From an uncultured Pelagibacteraceae bacterium (GTDB taxonomy: Bacteria; Pseudomonadota; Alphaproteobacteria; Pelagibacterales; Pelagibacteraceae), in the NCBI GenBank assembly GCA_902582105.1, contig CACHQT010000006.1, positions 1 to 55,349 of the forward strand: a stretch of DNA of 55,349 nucleotides, written 5' to 3'. The stretch's first letter is position 1. Each line of letters starts with the position of its first letter. The position numbers were made by a program, and so were the translations under genes. The notes beneath the pieces are model-generated. The model had not been told where the DNA came from. It did not search any database and worked only from the letters and a program-made list of their open reading frames with translations. Positions 29,228 to 40,402 of this stretch are shown here, one piece after another.

Positions 29228-31033
29228 TTAATCTTTGTTAATTCTTAAAACGCCAATAAATGCCTCTTGAGGTATCTCTACTCTACCAAACTGTTTAGAT
29301 CTAGACTTGCCTTTTTTTTGTTTATCTAACAGTTTTCTCTTTCTATCTCTTGCTCCACCTCCATGAATTTTAGTTAAAACGTCTTTTTTGAAACCTTTAA
29401 TAGTTTCTCGTGCAATTATTTTTCCACCTATAGCAGCTTGAATTGGTATCATAAAATTGTGTCTTGGTATTAAATCTTTTAATTTTTCACAAACTTCTCT
29501 TCCAATTGATTGTGCAAAATCTTTATGGACCATCATAGAAAGAGCATCTACATTTTCAGAATTAACTAGTATACTAAGTTTTACTAAATCTCCTTCTCTA
29601 TGACCTATAATTTCGTAATCAAAACTCGCATAGCCGCTACTCATTGATTTTAATCTATCATTAAAATCAAAAACAACTTCATTTAAGGGTATTTCGTAAT
29701 TTAAAACAGCTCTGTTTCCTGAATAACTTAAATTTGTTTGTTTGCCTCTTTTATCTTGGCAAATTTTAATAATAGAACCTAGGTACTGATCGGGTGCAAT
29801 AATAGTTGCTTTAATCCAAGGTTCTTCAATAAATTTAATATGTGTGGGATCAGGTAAACTTGATGGATTTTGCAAATCGATGATCTCTCCTTTATTAAGA
29901 TGTACTTTATATACAACCCCAGGAGTTGTTGTTAATAAATTTATATCAAACTCTCTTTCTAATCTTTCAGTTATAATTTCTAAATGTAATAATCCTAAAA
30001 AACCACATCTAAACCCTAGTCCAAGTGCAGAAGAAGATTCGGGTTCATAAGAAAAACTAGCATCATTTAATTGGAGTTTTGCTAAACCATCCTTTAGTTT
30101 TTGATATTCAGAACTATCTACTGGAAATAATCCACAAAAAACTACAGGTTTGCTAGGCTTAAATCCAGGTAAAGATTCTTTTAAAGGATTTGTTGCATCA
30201 TAAATAGTGTCTCCAACTTTAGTTTCAGATAAATTTTTTATACCAGTTATAATAAAACCAATTTCACCAGAACTTAATTCATTAACATCTTTTGGTTTTG
30301 GCGTAAAAACTCCAACCTTTTCGATAATATATTCTCGATTTGTTGACATCATTTTTATTTTCATATTTTTACAAATTTTTCCATCAATTACTCTTACTAA
30401 AATAACCACTCCAAGATATGAGTCATACCAGCTATCTACCAACAAGCATTTTAAAATTTCATTTTTCAAGCCTTTAGGTGGCGGTAAAATTTTAATGATT
30501 TGTTCTAGTATTTCATCGATTCCCTCTCCAGTTTTTCCAGAGCATGGAATTGCATTTTTTGTATCAATTCCGATAACATCTTCTATTTGCTTTTTTGTTT
30601 TTTCTTTATCTGAGGCTGGTAAATCTATTTTATTTAATACAGGCACAATTTCATGGTTAGTGTCTAAAGCCTGATAAACATTAGCAAGAGTTTGCGCCTC
30701 TACTCCTTGGGTGCTATCTACAATTAATATTGAACCTTCACAGGCATATAAAGACCTGCTTACTTCATAACTAAAATCTACGTGACCTGGTGTATCAATA
30801 ATATTTAAAATATAATCTTTACCATCTTTAGATTTATAATTAAGTTTAACAGTTTGTGCTTTTATTGTAATTCCTCTTTCTCGCTCTATATCCATTGAGT
30901 CTAATACTTGTGCCTTCATTTCTCTTTCGGTAAGTCCTCCACATTTATGAATTATTCTATCAGCTATAGTTGATTTCCCATGGTCAATGTGAGCAATTAT
31001 TGCAAAATTTCTAATATGGTCAATTTTGCTCAT
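29228..31033 (-). CDS. lepA: Elongation factor 4 (LepA)
   Basis: A 601-residue translational GTPase. The P loop is AHIDHGKST (14-22), switch II is DTPGHVDF, and the base-recognition motif is NKIDLP. The C-terminal LepA-specific domain ends [24 protein letters not shown], which separates it from EF-G. The length is close to E. coli's 599. LepA associates with ribosomes and is linked to initiation or back-translocation. Its ATG overlaps the pheT stop by one base, tying it to the translation gene block upstream. Confidence 0.97.
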   Translation of the reverse strand: MSKIDHIRNFAIIAHIDHGKSTIADRIIHKCGGLTEREMKAQVLDSMDIERERGITIKAQTVKLNYKSKDGKDYILNIIDTPGHVDFSYEVSRSLYACEGSILIVDSTQGVEAQTLANVYQALDTNHEIVPVLNKIDLPASDKEKTKKQIEDVIGIDTKNAIPCSGKTGEGIDEILEQIIKILPPPKGLKNEILKCLLVDSWYDSYLGVVILVRVIDGKICKNMKIKMMSTNREYIIEKVGVFTPKPKDVNELSSGEIGFIITGIKNLSETKVGDTIYDATNPLKESLPGFKPSKPVVFCGLFPVDSSEYQKLKDGLAKLQLNDASFSYEPESSSALGLGFRCGFLGLLHLEIITERLEREFDINLLTTTPGVVYKVHLNKGEIIDLQNPSSLPDPTHIKFIEEPWIKATIIAPDQYLGSIIKICQDKRGKQTNLSYSGNRAVLNYEIPLNEVVFDFNDRLKSMSSGYASFDYEIIGHREGDLVKLSILVNSENVDALSMMVHKDFAQSIGREVCEKLKDLIPRHNFMIPIQAAIGGKIIARETIKGFKKDVLTKIHGGGARDRKRKLLDKQKKGKSRSKQFGRVEIPQEAFIGVLRINKD

Positions 31034-33417
31034 TAAGATCTTAATTTTGCACTTACTTGTTTTTCAACAGTTAAGATAATTTTTTGTGAAATTTCATTTA
31101 AATCTTTTTCATTTAAAGTTTTAAAATCAGACTGGATAGTAACTTTTAAGGCTATCGATTTTTTGTCTGATGGTATATTTTCGCCCTCATATACATCAAA
31201 AATTTTAATGTTTTTGATTAAAGATTGATCAATGTTTTTAATTACATCAATTAAATCCTGAGCTTTGGTACTTTTATTTACAAGAAACGCAAAATCTCTA
31301 TCTGATTTTTGATAGTCAGAAAAAATTAAACTTTGTTTAATTTTTTTATTTTTACTTTTATAATTAACTAGATTTTCTAAAAAAATTTCAAATCCATAGG
31401 TGTTGGTAATAATTTTTGGATGGAGTGCCCCAAAGCAACCTAGAGTATAATTTCCTTCCTTAGACAATATTGTGCCAGATATACCAGGATGATAATACGA
31501 AGGTGTTTTGTCTACAATTTTAGTTTCGTCCTTATCAATACCAAGTTCTAATAAGGTTTGTATTAAATCTTTTTTAATATGAAAGACATCTATTAAGTCA
31601 GTTCTTTTTAATGAATCTTCGCTATTTAAGTATTGTTTTTTAATACCACAAATAACTGTAATCTGTTGTCCAGGTTTTTTACCAGTAAAAGATGGCCCAA
31701 TTTCAAATAAAGATTGATCACCAAATCCTCTATTTAAATTTTTTTCCAAATAATAAATTAAATTTGGATACAAGGAATTTCTTAAAACATTTAATTCAGA
31801 GCTTATTGGATTTACAATTTTGATGCTTTCAATATTTTCTCTAAATTTATTATTTACAATCTCATCAGTAAATGACCATGTTATTGTTTCAAAATATCCT
31901 TTAGATGCAACAGATCGTTGTGCTAAATGAAAATGTTTTTGATAAAAATTAAGAGTAGGTTTCGTTCTTTTTTTATCTGGTTCAATAGACTTAATATTAT
32001 CAAATCCCATTATTCTAATTACTTCTTCTACTAAATCAATTTCACCAAAAATATCTGGTCTCCAAGATGGAATTTTAACATTAAAATGCTTGCCCTTTTT
32101 TTTTAAATTAAAACCTAAATCTGTTAAAATTTTAATAACATCATTAGTTTTAATTTTAATACCGACTGTTTTAGATACTATGCTTGGATCAAATTTAATT
32201 TCTGACGTCTCATGTTTTTTAATTTGTTGAATATCAAAATTTGAAACTTTGCCCCCACAAATATTTATAACTAGATCAGCTGCAACCTCTAATCCTTCTT
32301 TAACCGAGTGTGGATCAATACCTCTTTCAAATCTAAATTTTGCATCACTATTTAAATCTAATTTTTTTGAAGTTTTTCTTGTTATTTCTGGATCAAAGTA
32401 CGCAGACTCTAATAAAATATTTTTGGTATTTAATCCAGTACCAGACCTTTTGCCGCCTATTATTCCACCTAATCCCAAAGGTCCTTCATCATCTGAAATA
32501 ACACACATATTTTCACTTAATATATATTTCTTATTATCTAAAGCAGCTAAGGATTCATCTTTTTTTGAATTTCTAATAATTATTCTATTTTTTATTTTAT
32601 CTATGTCATACGCGTGGAGAGGTCTATTTAAATCAAACATTACATAATTTGTAATGTCAACTACTGCCGATATCGGCCTTAAACCTAATGCTAAAATTCT
32701 ATTTTTTAACCATCCAGGACTTTCAGTATTAGTAATATTTTTAATTATACAACTTCCAAAAATTGAACAAGCTTGATTTTTACTTTTTTCAATTTTTACC
32801 CTTATATTATGTTTGATTTCTTTTTTAATTTTACTTTTTCTTGTACCCCTTAAACTTCCAAAGCTACTTGCAGATAAATCTCTTGCTATGCCCCTTACAC
32901 CTAAACAATCAGGTCTATTTGGTGTGATAGATAATTCTATAACATTGCTATTATTTTTTTTCTGAAAATAAGGTTTACCTATCTTTGATTGAAATTTGTA
33001 ATTTAAATCAATAATACCCTCACTTTCATTGGAAATTTTTAATTCCGACTCTGAACAAAGCATTCCATATGATGTTTCGCCTCTTATCTTGGATACTTCT
33101 AGCTTCATGCCATTTTTAGGGATAGTTGACCCAGGTGGAGCATATATTGTTAAAAGATTATCTTTAGCATTTGGCGCACCACAAACTACTTTTACTGTAT
33201 CCTTTTTTCCAATATCCACATCACACAGCTTAAGTCTATCAGCATTTGGATGTTTTTTAGCCTTAATAATTTTAGCAACTATAAAATCACTTAGTTCGTT
33301 TTTTATTGGCTCGACTTTTTCAACTTCTAAACCAATATTATTTAGTTTTTCAACAATCTGGGACTCGGTTTTTTTTGTTTTTAAATGATCATCTAGCCAA
33401 TCTTTAGTGAATTTCAT
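31033..33417 (-). CDS. pheT: Phenylalanine--tRNA ligase beta subunit
   Basis: A 794-residue subunit that pairs with PheS to charge tRNA-Phe. Domain order fits the family: an N-terminal tRNA-binding OB fold (about 40-150, with [18 protein letters not shown]), the B3/B4 editing region, B5 domain, a core with [12 protein letters not shown], and a C-terminal anticodon-binding FDX-ACB domain (about 700-794). It overlaps pheS by 4 nt and lepA by 1 nt. The length matches the usual 790-800. Confidence 0.97.
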   Translation of the reverse strand: MKFTKDWLDDHLKTKKTESQIVEKLNNIGLEVEKVEPIKNELSDFIVAKIIKAKKHPNADRLKLCDVDIGKKDTVKVVCGAPNAKDNLLTIYAPPGSTIPKNGMKLEVSKIRGETSYGMLCSESELKISNESEGIIDLNYKFQSKIGKPYFQKKNNSNVIELSITPNRPDCLGVRGIARDLSASSFGSLRGTRKSKIKKEIKHNIRVKIEKSKNQACSIFGSCIIKNITNTESPGWLKNRILALGLRPISAVVDITNYVMFDLNRPLHAYDIDKIKNRIIIRNSKKDESLAALDNKKYILSENMCVISDDEGPLGLGGIIGGKRSGTGLNTKNILLESAYFDPEITRKTSKKLDLNSDAKFRFERGIDPHSVKEGLEVAADLVINICGGKVSNFDIQQIKKHETSEIKFDPSIVSKTVGIKIKTNDVIKILTDLGFNLKKKGKHFNVKIPSWRPDIFGEIDLVEEVIRIMGFDNIKSIEPDKKRTKPTLNFYQKHFHLAQRSVASKGYFETITWSFTDEIVNNKFRENIESIKIVNPISSELNVLRNSLYPNLIYYLEKNLNRGFGDQSLFEIGPSFTGKKPGQQITVICGIKKQYLNSEDSLKRTDLIDVFHIKKDLIQTLLELGIDKDETKIVDKTPSYYHPGISGTILSKEGNYTLGCFGALHPKIITNTYGFEIFLENLVNYKSKNKKIKQSLIFSDYQKSDRDFAFLVNKSTKAQDLIDVIKNIDQSLIKNIKIFDVYEGENIPSDKKSIALKVTIQSDFKTLNEKDLNEISQKIILTVEKQVSAKLRS

Positions 33418-34481
33418 TTGCTTAAGCCTCTATAATTAGTTGGAACATCTAAAGGATCAAAGCCATAATGGTTTAACCATCTGTAGTCACACTCAAAAAA
33501 AGATCTTAAATCCTTAATTCCATACTTCAACATAGCTAATCTATCAATACCAATTCCAAAAGCAAAACCCTGATATTTTTTTGGATCAACTTTACAATTT
33601 TTTAAAACGTTAGGATGAACCATTCCACAACCAAGTATTTCAAGCCATTGATCTCCATCACCGATTATAATCTTATTTTTTTCGACTCTATAGCCTATAT
33701 CGACTTCAGCTGATGGTTCAGTAAAAGGAAAATGACTTGGTCGAAATCTCATTTTAATTTTTTTTACTTCAAAAAACTCTTTGATAAAATAATTTAAACA
33801 ACCTTTTAAATGGCCCATATTAATATCTTTATCAATATGTAGACCTTCTAATTGATGAAACATAGGGGTGTGGGTTTGATCACTATCACTTCTGTACGTT
33901 CTTCCAGGTGCAATAATTTTAAATGGCGGCTTACCCTTGAGCATAGTACGAACTTGAACGGGAGATGTATGAGTTCTTAATAAAGTTTTCATATTTTCAT
34001 CCAAATAAAAAGTATCATGCATATCTTTAGCAGGATGGTTTTCTGGAGTATTTAAAGCGGTAAAATTATTATAGTCATTTTCAACATCAGGTCCCTCTTC
34101 TACACTAAATCCAATTTCCGAGAAAATACATGATATCTCATCAATAACTTGTGACACAGGATGTACTTTGCCAATCTTAAATTCATGCTCAGGTAAAGTA
34201 ACATCAATCTTTTCTTTCTTAATTTTCTCATTTAGATCTTTATCCAATGCATCTAATGATTTTGCTTTAAATATTTCAAGCAGTTCCTGTTTTGCTTTAT
34301 TTATATTTGATGCAATATTTTTCTTTTCATCAACAGATAGAGATCCAATTTTTTTAAACTCTGAATTAACAAATCCACTTTTGCCAAAAATTTCTGTTTT
34401 AATAGACTCGACCTCTTCTAAATCTTTGGTGTTATTTAACTTGTTTTTATAATCAAGAATTTTTTTTTCAAAATCTGACAT
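33414..34481 (-). CDS. pheS: Phenylalanine--tRNA ligase alpha subunit
   Basis: A 355-residue class II synthetase catalytic subunit. It has an N-terminal coiled coil (about 1-85), then class II motif 2 with [14 protein letters not shown] and [20 protein letters not shown]. Motif 3 is [34 protein letters not shown] is typical of PheS. It lies 43 nt after rplT, and pheS-pheT are coupled by a 4-nt overlap. Confidence 0.97.
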   Translation of the reverse strand: MSDFEKKILDYKNKLNNTKDLEEVESIKTEIFGKSGFVNSEFKKIGSLSVDEKKNIASNINKAKQELLEIFKAKSLDALDKDLNEKIKKEKIDVTLPEHEFKIGKVHPVSQVIDEISCIFSEIGFSVEEGPDVENDYNNFTALNTPENHPAKDMHDTFYLDENMKTLLRTHTSPVQVRTMLKGKPPFKIIAPGRTYRSDSDQTHTPMFHQLEGLHIDKDINMGHLKGCLNYFIKEFFEVKKIKMRFRPSHFPFTEPSAEVDIGYRVEKNKIIIGDGDQWLEILGCGMVHPNVLKNCKVDPKKYQGFAFGIGIDRLAMLKYGIKDLRSFFECDYRWLNHYGFDPLDVPTNYRGLSK

Positions 34482-34524
34482 TTTTACAGATTATTTCTTA
34501 AACTGGGAAAAACAATAGTGAAGA

Positions 34525-34881
34525 TTAATTAAGTGCTGCTTGAGCTTTTTTGACTATAGTTTTAAAGGCTTCTGGATTATCATATGCAATTTCTGCAAGT
34601 ATTTTTCTATCTAATTTTATTCCAGATTTACTTAATCCATTTATAAATTTTGAATAAGTTAAACCTTCTGATCTCACTCCTGCATTTATTCTTTGTATCC
34701 ATAGTGATTTAAAATCTCTTTTTTTATTTCTACGATCTCGGTATGCATATTGCATGGCTTTTTCCATTGCTTGCCTTGCAACTCTTATAGTATTTTTTCT
34801 TCTGCCCCATTGTCCCTTTACAGCTTTTAATACTTTTTTATGTTTAGCGTGACTTGTTACTCCTCTTTTTACTCTAGCCAT
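34525..34881 (-). CDS. rplT: 50S ribosomal protein L20
   Basis: A 118-residue basic protein starting [19 protein letters not shown] with the later stretch [21 protein letters not shown], both diagnostic of L20. It binds 23S rRNA early in large-subunit assembly. In some bacteria L20 represses its own operon by binding the leader; I see no obvious pseudoknot in the short gap here. It starts 1 nt after rpmI. Confidence 0.97.
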   Translation of the reverse strand: MARVKRGVTSHAKHKKVLKAVKGQWGRRKNTIRVARQAMEKAMQYAYRDRRNKKRDFKSLWIQRINAGVRSEGLTYSKFINGLSKSGIKLDRKILAEIAYDNPEAFKTIVKKAQAALN

Positions 34882-34882
34882 T

Positions 34883-35089
34883 TTATCCTCTTAAACTATA
34901 AGGCATATATGATTTAACAATTCTACCATCTTGCTTAGTCAAAGTTGTTGTGCCTCTTTGTTTTCTTATTTGTGAATTTGATCTTTTGATCATACCATGT
35001 CTCTTGCCAGCTTGTGCAGATATAACTTTGCCTCTAGCTGAAATCTTAAATCTTTTTTTTGCTGAACTTTTTGTTTTTAACTTCGGCAT
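34883..35089 (-). CDS. rpmI: 50S ribosomal protein L35
   Basis: A 68-residue protein beginning [22 protein letters not shown], with [19 protein letters not shown] and the ending KSYMPYSL, all typical of L35. The usual length is 65-67. It lies between infC (52 nt upstream gap) and rplT (1 nt), the normal infC-rpmI-rplT order. Confidence 0.97.
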   Translation of the reverse strand: MPKLKTKSSAKKRFKISARGKVISAQAGKRHGMIKRSNSQIRKQRGTTTLTKQDGRIVKSYMPYSLRG

Positions 35090-35141
35090 AATTGAAGGGG
35101 TTATACAAATATTGCCTGAAATTTACAACTAATATTATTGT

Positions 35142-35687
35142 CTATAATGGCTGAATAACCATTATCATTTGTTTTCCATCAAACTTAGGGTCCAACTCTA
35201 CCTTGCCAATATCTTTCATATCTTCTTTAATTTTATTCATTAGCTCATTACCTAAGTGTGAGTGTTGTAACTCTCTACCTTTAAACCTTATTGTAAATTT
35301 TACTTTATCGCCCTTTACTATAAATTTTTTTGCATTTTTAACTTTAAATTCATAATCATGAGTTCCAGTTACTGGCCTTAATTTAATTTCTTTAAGCGAA
35401 ACAATTTTTTGCTTCTTTTTTGCTTTATTAGCTTTTTTTTGAGCATCATATTTAAATTTACCCATATCAATAATTTTACAAACAGGTGGATTGGCCTTTG
35501 GTGCAATTTCAATTAGATCTAATCCTTCTTCTTTAGCCATCGCTATAGCTTGATTGGTGTTAAGAATTCCTAAGTTTTCTCCGTTGCTAGCAATCACCTG
35601 AACTTCAGGCGAATTTATTCTATTATTAGCTTTAGGACCTCTATCCTTAGTTCTTCTCTGAAAATAATTTTGCTTAAATTCTGCCAC
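35142..35687 (-). CDS. infC: Translation initiation factor IF-3
   Basis: A 181-residue factor that prevents 50S joining and proofreads the start codon. The N-domain has NNRINSPEVQVIASNGENLG and LDLIEIAPKANPPVCKIIDMGKFKY, and the C-domain has IKLRPVTGTHDYEFKVKNAKKF and VKFTIRFKGRELQHSHLG. The only plausible start is the GTG at 35685-35687, directly after the thrS stop and in the same frame. infC starts are often non-ATG, which in E. coli underlies autoregulation; a similar effect here is an inference. Confidence 0.96.
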   Translation of the reverse strand: MAEFKQNYFQRRTKDRGPKANNRINSPEVQVIASNGENLGILNTNQAIAMAKEEGLDLIEIAPKANPPVCKIIDMGKFKYDAQKKANKAKKKQKIVSLKEIKLRPVTGTHDYEFKVKNAKKFIVKGDKVKFTIRFKGRELQHSHLGNELMNKIKEDMKDIGKVELDPKFDGKQMIMVIQPL

Positions 35688-37604
35688 TTAATTTGAGGAT
35701 GCTTTATTTAAAGCAGAAAATGTTTTTAAAAAATTTTTTAATTCCATATTTTCTTGTTTTGTAGAATCTAATTTTCTAATAGTTACACTGTTACTGTCAA
35801 CTTCTTTTTTTCCGCAAATTAATAAAAGTGGTATTTTTGATAGTGAATGTTCCCTTATTTTGTAATTTAAGTTGTGATTTTTTAGATCTACTTCACAATT
35901 TATACCTGAACTTTTAATTTTTTTATTTATCTCTTTTGCATATTCATCAAATTCGTCTGATACAGGGATAATCATAGCTTGGATTGGGGAAATCCAAAAT
36001 GGAAGTTTGCCTGCATAATGTTCAATCAAAATTCCAATAAATCTCTCTAGAGATCCAAAAAGAGCTCTATGTAGCATCACTGGTATTTTCTTACTTCCAT
36101 CTTTTTCAACATACGATGCTCCTAATCTGCCTGGTAAATTTAAGTCAACTTGTAAAGTTCCACACTGCCAGTCCCTTCCGATTGCATCCCTTAAAACAAA
36201 CTCAATCTTTGGTCCGTAAAATGCCCCTTCTCCTTTATTTATTGTATACTCAAGTTTTGATGCAGTAACTGCTTTAAGTAATGCAGCCTCTGCTTTATCC
36301 CAAACATTATCATCTCCAACTCTTATATCTGGTCTATCTGAATATTTTAAAATAACATTTTCAAAACCTAAATCTTTATAAATATCTAATATTAAGTTAG
36401 TTACTGAAAGACATTCTTCGGTTATTTGATTTTCTGTACAAAATATATGTGCATCATCTTGTGTAAATGCTCTAACTCTTAGCAAACCATGCAAAGCACC
36501 TGATGGTTCGTACCTATGAACTTTGCCGAATTCAGACATCTTTAATGGGAGATCTCTATAGCTTTTTAAGCCTTGATTAAACACCTGAACGCACCCAGGA
36601 CAATTCATTGGTTTTATTGCAAATATTTTTTCATCTGGAGTTGTTGATGTATACATATTGGCTCCAAATTTTTCCCAATGTCCTGATTTTTCCCAAAGTG
36701 ACCTATCTAGTATTTCAGGAGTATTTATTTCTTTATAGCCCGCTTCATTTTGTTTATTTCTCATATAGTCAATTAGTTTTTGAAAAAGAGTCCATCCTCT
36801 TTCATGCCAGAAAACAGAGCCTGGACTTTCTTCTCTAAAGTGAAATAAATTCATTTCTTTACCTAGTTTTCTGTGATCTCTTTTTTCAGCTTCTTCGATT
36901 CTTTTTAAGTATTCATCAAGCTCTTTTTGTGAAGTCCAAGATGTTCCATATATTCTTTGAAGCATCTCATTGTTTGAGTCTCCTCTCCAATATGCTCCCG
37001 ATACTTTGGTCAATTTAAAAAATTTTCCGATTTTCCCGGTAGAACTCAAATGTGGTCCTCTACATAAATCATGCCACTTCCCATGAAAATAAACTGATAC
37101 TTCCTCCTCCTTTGGAATGTCTTTAATTATTTCTGCCTTATAAATTTCTCCTGCTTTCTTGAAATGTTCAATTGCTTTATCACGTTTCCAAACTTCTCTA
37201 CGAGTTGGATCGTCTCTTTCAACAATTTCTAACATTTTTTTTTCTATTTTACGTAAATCTTCTTCAGTAAATGGATCTTTCCTTGCAAAGTCATAGTAAA
37301 ATCCATTATCAATTACTGGTCCAATTGTTACTTGAGTTTTAGGAAAAAGTTCTTGAACGGCCATAGCTAGTACATGAGCTGTATCATGTCTTATTGTTTC
37401 TAATCCCTCTTTGTCCTTGGCGGTATAAATCTTGACAGAACAGTCATTATCTATTTCATAATTTAAATCTTTTAAGTTTCCATCAACGCTAATTATCAAA
37501 GCCTGCTTAGAAAGAGATTTGCTAATTTTTTCAGCTATTTGAAATCCAGTAACTTTTGTATCAAATCTTAATGAATTCCCATCTGGTAGTTTTATATTTG
37601 GCAT
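35688..37604 (-). CDS. thrS: Threonine--tRNA ligase
   Basis: A 638-residue class II synthetase with the full domain set: TGS domain (about 1-60), editing domain with zinc-type RHDTAHVLAMAVQELFP, catalytic core with FAIKPMNCPGCVQVFN, YEPSGALHGLLRVRAFTQDDAHIF and PVMLHRALFGSLERFIGIL, and the C-terminal anticodon-binding domain. The length matches E. coli's 642. It overlaps the GT4 stop by one base upstream and abuts infC downstream, with only its TAA between the two frames. Confidence 0.97.
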   Translation of the reverse strand: MPNIKLPDGNSLRFDTKVTGFQIAEKISKSLSKQALIISVDGNLKDLNYEIDNDCSVKIYTAKDKEGLETIRHDTAHVLAMAVQELFPKTQVTIGPVIDNGFYYDFARKDPFTEEDLRKIEKKMLEIVERDDPTRREVWKRDKAIEHFKKAGEIYKAEIIKDIPKEEEVSVYFHGKWHDLCRGPHLSSTGKIGKFFKLTKVSGAYWRGDSNNEMLQRIYGTSWTSQKELDEYLKRIEEAEKRDHRKLGKEMNLFHFREESPGSVFWHERGWTLFQKLIDYMRNKQNEAGYKEINTPEILDRSLWEKSGHWEKFGANMYTSTTPDEKIFAIKPMNCPGCVQVFNQGLKSYRDLPLKMSEFGKVHRYEPSGALHGLLRVRAFTQDDAHIFCTENQITEECLSVTNLILDIYKDLGFENVILKYSDRPDIRVGDDNVWDKAEAALLKAVTASKLEYTINKGEGAFYGPKIEFVLRDAIGRDWQCGTLQVDLNLPGRLGASYVEKDGSKKIPVMLHRALFGSLERFIGILIEHYAGKLPFWISPIQAMIIPVSDEFDEYAKEINKKIKSSGINCEVDLKNHNLNYKIREHSLSKIPLLLICGKKEVDSNSVTIRKLDSTKQENMELKNFLKTFSALNKASSN

Positions 37605-38758
37605 TAGTTAATTAATTTTTTATACTCTGAGTATGTAGAAAAACACATTTTTTCAATATTAAATTTTTTTATTACATTTTTTCTACCTTCATTACCCATA
37701 GATTTCAATGTCGATTCATCTAATTGTAATACTTCAATGATTTTTTTACTTAAAGACTCTGCTTTTCCTGACTCAAATAAGATTCCAGTCTTATTATCTA
37801 TAATAGTTTCATTTGAACCACCAATATTGCTTGCAATAACAGGCTTCTCCATTGATTGGGCCTCCACAGATACTCTTCCAAAAGCTTCTGGTTCAATTGA
37901 AGCGGAAACTACTAAGTTAGCAATTTTATAAGCGGCCGGCATTTTTTTGCACTCATCTACAAATCTTAATTGGTTGCTTAATCTATATTGTTCAACAAGT
38001 CGCATAAGTTTTTTTTTGTAAATTTTTCTACCTTGATCACTTCCCAGTATTACAGCATAGAATGCTTCATGCCCTAATTCTTTATTAACTAAATTTATCG
38101 CTTCAATAAATAATTCTTGCCCTTTCCAACTAGTTAATCTTCCAGGCATCAATATTAATTTTTTACCTCTATTAATTTCCCATTTTTTTAATAACTTATC
38201 CTCATCAGACTCCAATGTTGTCGAAGAGTCAAAGTAGTCAGTATTAATTCCTCTAAATATAACTAAAAATTTTTTTTTAGGGTCTAAGAATTTTGAATAA
38301 TTGTCATTAATATGAGAAAATATAAAATTTGAGCCAGCGATAACTAAATCTGATCTTAACATTATTGAATTATAAAATTTTTTTATTGAGCTTTTAAAAT
38401 TATAAGTTCCATGAAAAGTTGTGACAAATTTTCTTCCAGTAATTTTGGTTGCAAATAGACATGACCATGCAGGAGCTCTACTTCTCGCATGGACAATTGA
38501 AATATTTAAAAATAAAATAATGAAAGTTAAAATTAAAGCATTTATAAATATTAATAGCGGATTTTTACTGTGTACAGGTAGCCTAATAATTTTAACTTTT
38601 TTTCTGTTAACATATTTTAGTAACTTTCCACCACTCGTAACAATATAAGAATGGCATTTTTGTTCATGCAAATAATGAGCTAGGTCATAACATCCTGTTT
38701 CAGCTCCACCAAAGCCCAGTTTAGGAATTACTTGCAAAACTTTTAATTTTGAAGACAT
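37604..38758 (-). CDS. Glycosyltransferase family 4 protein
   Basis: A 384-residue GT-B enzyme from the ATG at 38756-38758 (MSSKLKVLQVIPKLGFGGAETG); a GTG two codons earlier is less likely. The N-terminal domain has the GFGGAE glycine motif. The C-terminal nucleotide-sugar domain has LMPGRLTSWKGQELFIEAI and the E-x7-E region SIEPEAFGRVSVEAQSM. FVTTFHGTYNFKSS is also typical. Family members build LPS or other surface sugars. It heads the minus-strand translation block and overlaps thrS by one base, although its function is unrelated. Confidence 0.87.
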   Translation of the reverse strand: MSSKLKVLQVIPKLGFGGAETGCYDLAHYLHEQKCHSYIVTSGGKLLKYVNRKKVKIIRLPVHSKNPLLIFINALILTFIILFLNISIVHARSRAPAWSCLFATKITGRKFVTTFHGTYNFKSSIKKFYNSIMLRSDLVIAGSNFIFSHINDNYSKFLDPKKKFLVIFRGINTDYFDSSTTLESDEDKLLKKWEINRGKKLILMPGRLTSWKGQELFIEAINLVNKELGHEAFYAVILGSDQGRKIYKKKLMRLVEQYRLSNQLRFVDECKKMPAAYKIANLVVSASIEPEAFGRVSVEAQSMEKPVIASNIGGSNETIIDNKTGILFESGKAESLSKKIIEVLQLDESTLKSMGNEGRKNVIKKFNIEKMCFSTYSEYKKLIN

Positions 38759-38799
38759 TAGCACAATTATATATTAAGAAATTATTCTAATAAACTTTT

Positions 38800-39555
38800 A
38801 TGAGCAGGTTTAAATACATAAAATTATCAAAAAGTAAAAAAATTAGATATTTAACTAATTATTATAAGAAAAACCTTTACATAATATTTCTCCACGGGTT
38901 TATGTCAGATATAGAAGGAGAGAAACCTCTAAATTTTCAAAAATTCTGTAAAAAAAAAAAATTAGGTTTTTTGGCAATTGAATATTCTGGTCATGGTAAA
39001 TCTTCAGGAAAATTTACTAGTGGAAATATTACTCAATGGACTAAAGAGGTCAAATTAACAATTAAAAAAATTGTTAAAAAAAACAATTTTATTTTAGTGG
39101 GTTCAAGTATGGGTGCATGGCTCTCAATTAATCAATTTAAGTTCTTTAAAAATCAAATTAAAGGTTTTTTAGGGATTGGATCAGCCCCGGAATTTTTAGA
39201 GAGGCTAATGTGGAAAAAATTTACAAAAAAAATGAAAAACGAAACAAAAAAAAATGGAATTTACAATCTCAAATATGGAGACTATGAATATCCAATAACT
39301 TATCAATTAATAAAAGATGGAAGAAAAAATAAAGTTTTTAATAAAAAAATTAAATCTAAAATTTATTTAACTATGTTGCACGGAAGTAAAGATGAAGTAG
39401 TGCCAGTAACTTATTCAAAAAAGGTTCTTAGATTATTTACAAATGCAAAGAAAAAAATGATTATAATAAAAAATGGAGATCATAGCCTTTCTAGTAAAAA
39501 AAATTTAAAGATGATTAATGGTGAATTAAGTAAGATTGTTACTAATATTGTTTAA
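38800..39555 (+). CDS. Alpha/beta hydrolase
   Basis: A 251-residue serine hydrolase. The catalytic triad is visible: nucleophile Ser103 in LVGSSMGAW, Asp198 in LHGSKDEVVP, and His228 in NGDHSLS. The oxyanion region is FLHGFMSDIEG (30-40), and the AIEYSGHGKSSG stretch resembles the ABHD10-like esterases/thioesterases. The substrate is unknown. Its last 30 nt overlap the convergent SDR gene, a long antisense overlap even for this sequence. It is divergent from the GT4 gene across a 41-nt gap that must hold both promoters. Confidence 0.85.
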   Translation: MSRFKYIKLSKSKKIRYLTNYYKKNLYIIFLHGFMSDIEGEKPLNFQKFCKKKKLGFLAIEYSGHGKSSGKFTSGNITQWTKEVKLTIKKIVKKNNFILVGSSMGAWLSINQFKFFKNQIKGFLGIGSAPEFLERLMWKKFTKKMKNETKKNGIYNLKYGDYEYPITYQLIKDGRKNKVFNKKIKSKIYLTMLHGSKDEVVPVTYSKKVLRLFTNAKKKMIIIKNGDHSLSSKKNLKMINGELSKIVTNIV

Positions 39556-40401
39556 GCCTTCGATATAAGTCGGAAATTTTAAATTATAATTAAAAAATTT
39601 CTTCATTTTTTTATTACTAACTTTTTTAGAATCTTTATAAAAATTTTTAAGCATTTCACTTTTAATATCTTGCTCCTCTATCGTTTTAGGTAAATCAGTT
39701 TTTAAAATTTTAGCCGCATACGACATTACTTCCTGTGAAGAAGCTGGTTTATCATCAGAAATATTATAAATTTCATTTGTCTTAAAATTTGATAATGATT
39801 TTAATAAAACATTTGCAATATCTTCAACATGTATTCTTGAAAAAAAATGATTTGGTTTATTAATTATATTTGCATTGCCTGATTTTAATCTTAGCAATGG
39901 GTTATTTTTATTAGAATATATGCCTGATAGTCTAAATATTTGAAGGGGTAAATTATTTTTTTTAACAAAAGACAGCCACTTTTCTTCTACTTTTAATCTA
40001 TTTATTCCAAGAGGTGAAGTTGGATGAGTTTTGCTTAATTCATTGACCCATTCTCCTTCATGATTACCATAAACACTGGTGGCTGACAAATATGTAATCC
40101 ATTTAATATTGGAGATTTTTAAAGAGTCTGAAAAATTATTTATGACAATATCATTTCCATCAATTGGCGGAATAGAAATTAATATATGGTCAGAGTTTTT
40201 TAATTTATCAAAAATTTCCTCATCAAAGTTATTGTTTTCAAATTTATAACTTTTATATTCAACGTTTCCTATTTTATTGAAAGTTGTCTCAGATCTGTTG
40301 GTTGTAGACAGGTGTATTTTAAAACCTTCTAAAGATAATCTATTTACAAAACTTTTTGCAACTTGACCAAAACCATAACAAAAAATATTTATATTTTTCA
40401 C
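39526..40401 (-). CDS. SDR-family NAD(P)-binding protein (YeeZ-like)
   Basis: A 291-residue atypical short-chain dehydrogenase/epimerase. The nucleotide loop is FCYGFGQVAKSFVNRL, followed by LISIPP, ITYLSATSVYGNHEGEWVNE, RLSGIYSN and RIHVEDIANVL, as in the YeeZ-like group. These usually lack a standard YxxxK pair, and I see none here. The reaction is unknown. It lies 1 nt downstream of gltB and is probably co-transcribed with gltD-gltB. Confidence 0.8.
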   Translation of the reverse strand: MKNINIFCYGFGQVAKSFVNRLSLEGFKIHLSTTNRSETTFNKIGNVEYKSYKFENNNFDEEIFDKLKNSDHILISIPPIDGNDIVINNFSDSLKISNIKWITYLSATSVYGNHEGEWVNELSKTHPTSPLGINRLKVEEKWLSFVKKNNLPLQIFRLSGIYSNKNNPLLRLKSGNANIINKPNHFFSRIHVEDIANVLLKSLSNFKTNEIYNISDDKPASSQEVMSYAAKILKTDLPKTIEEQDIKSEMLKNFYKDSKKVSNKKMKKFFNYNLKFPTYIEGLNNISNNLT

Positions 40402-40402
40402 A

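Noticed and set aside
30207..30674. Plus-strand frame of 155 codons opposite lepA
   Set aside because: It is an antisense shadow of a conserved GTPase gene with no ribosome site or recognisable domain.
32249..32647. Plus-strand frame of 132 codons opposite pheT
   Set aside because: It is antisense to a fully conserved pheT and its Pro/Ser-rich composition follows from the complement of that gene.
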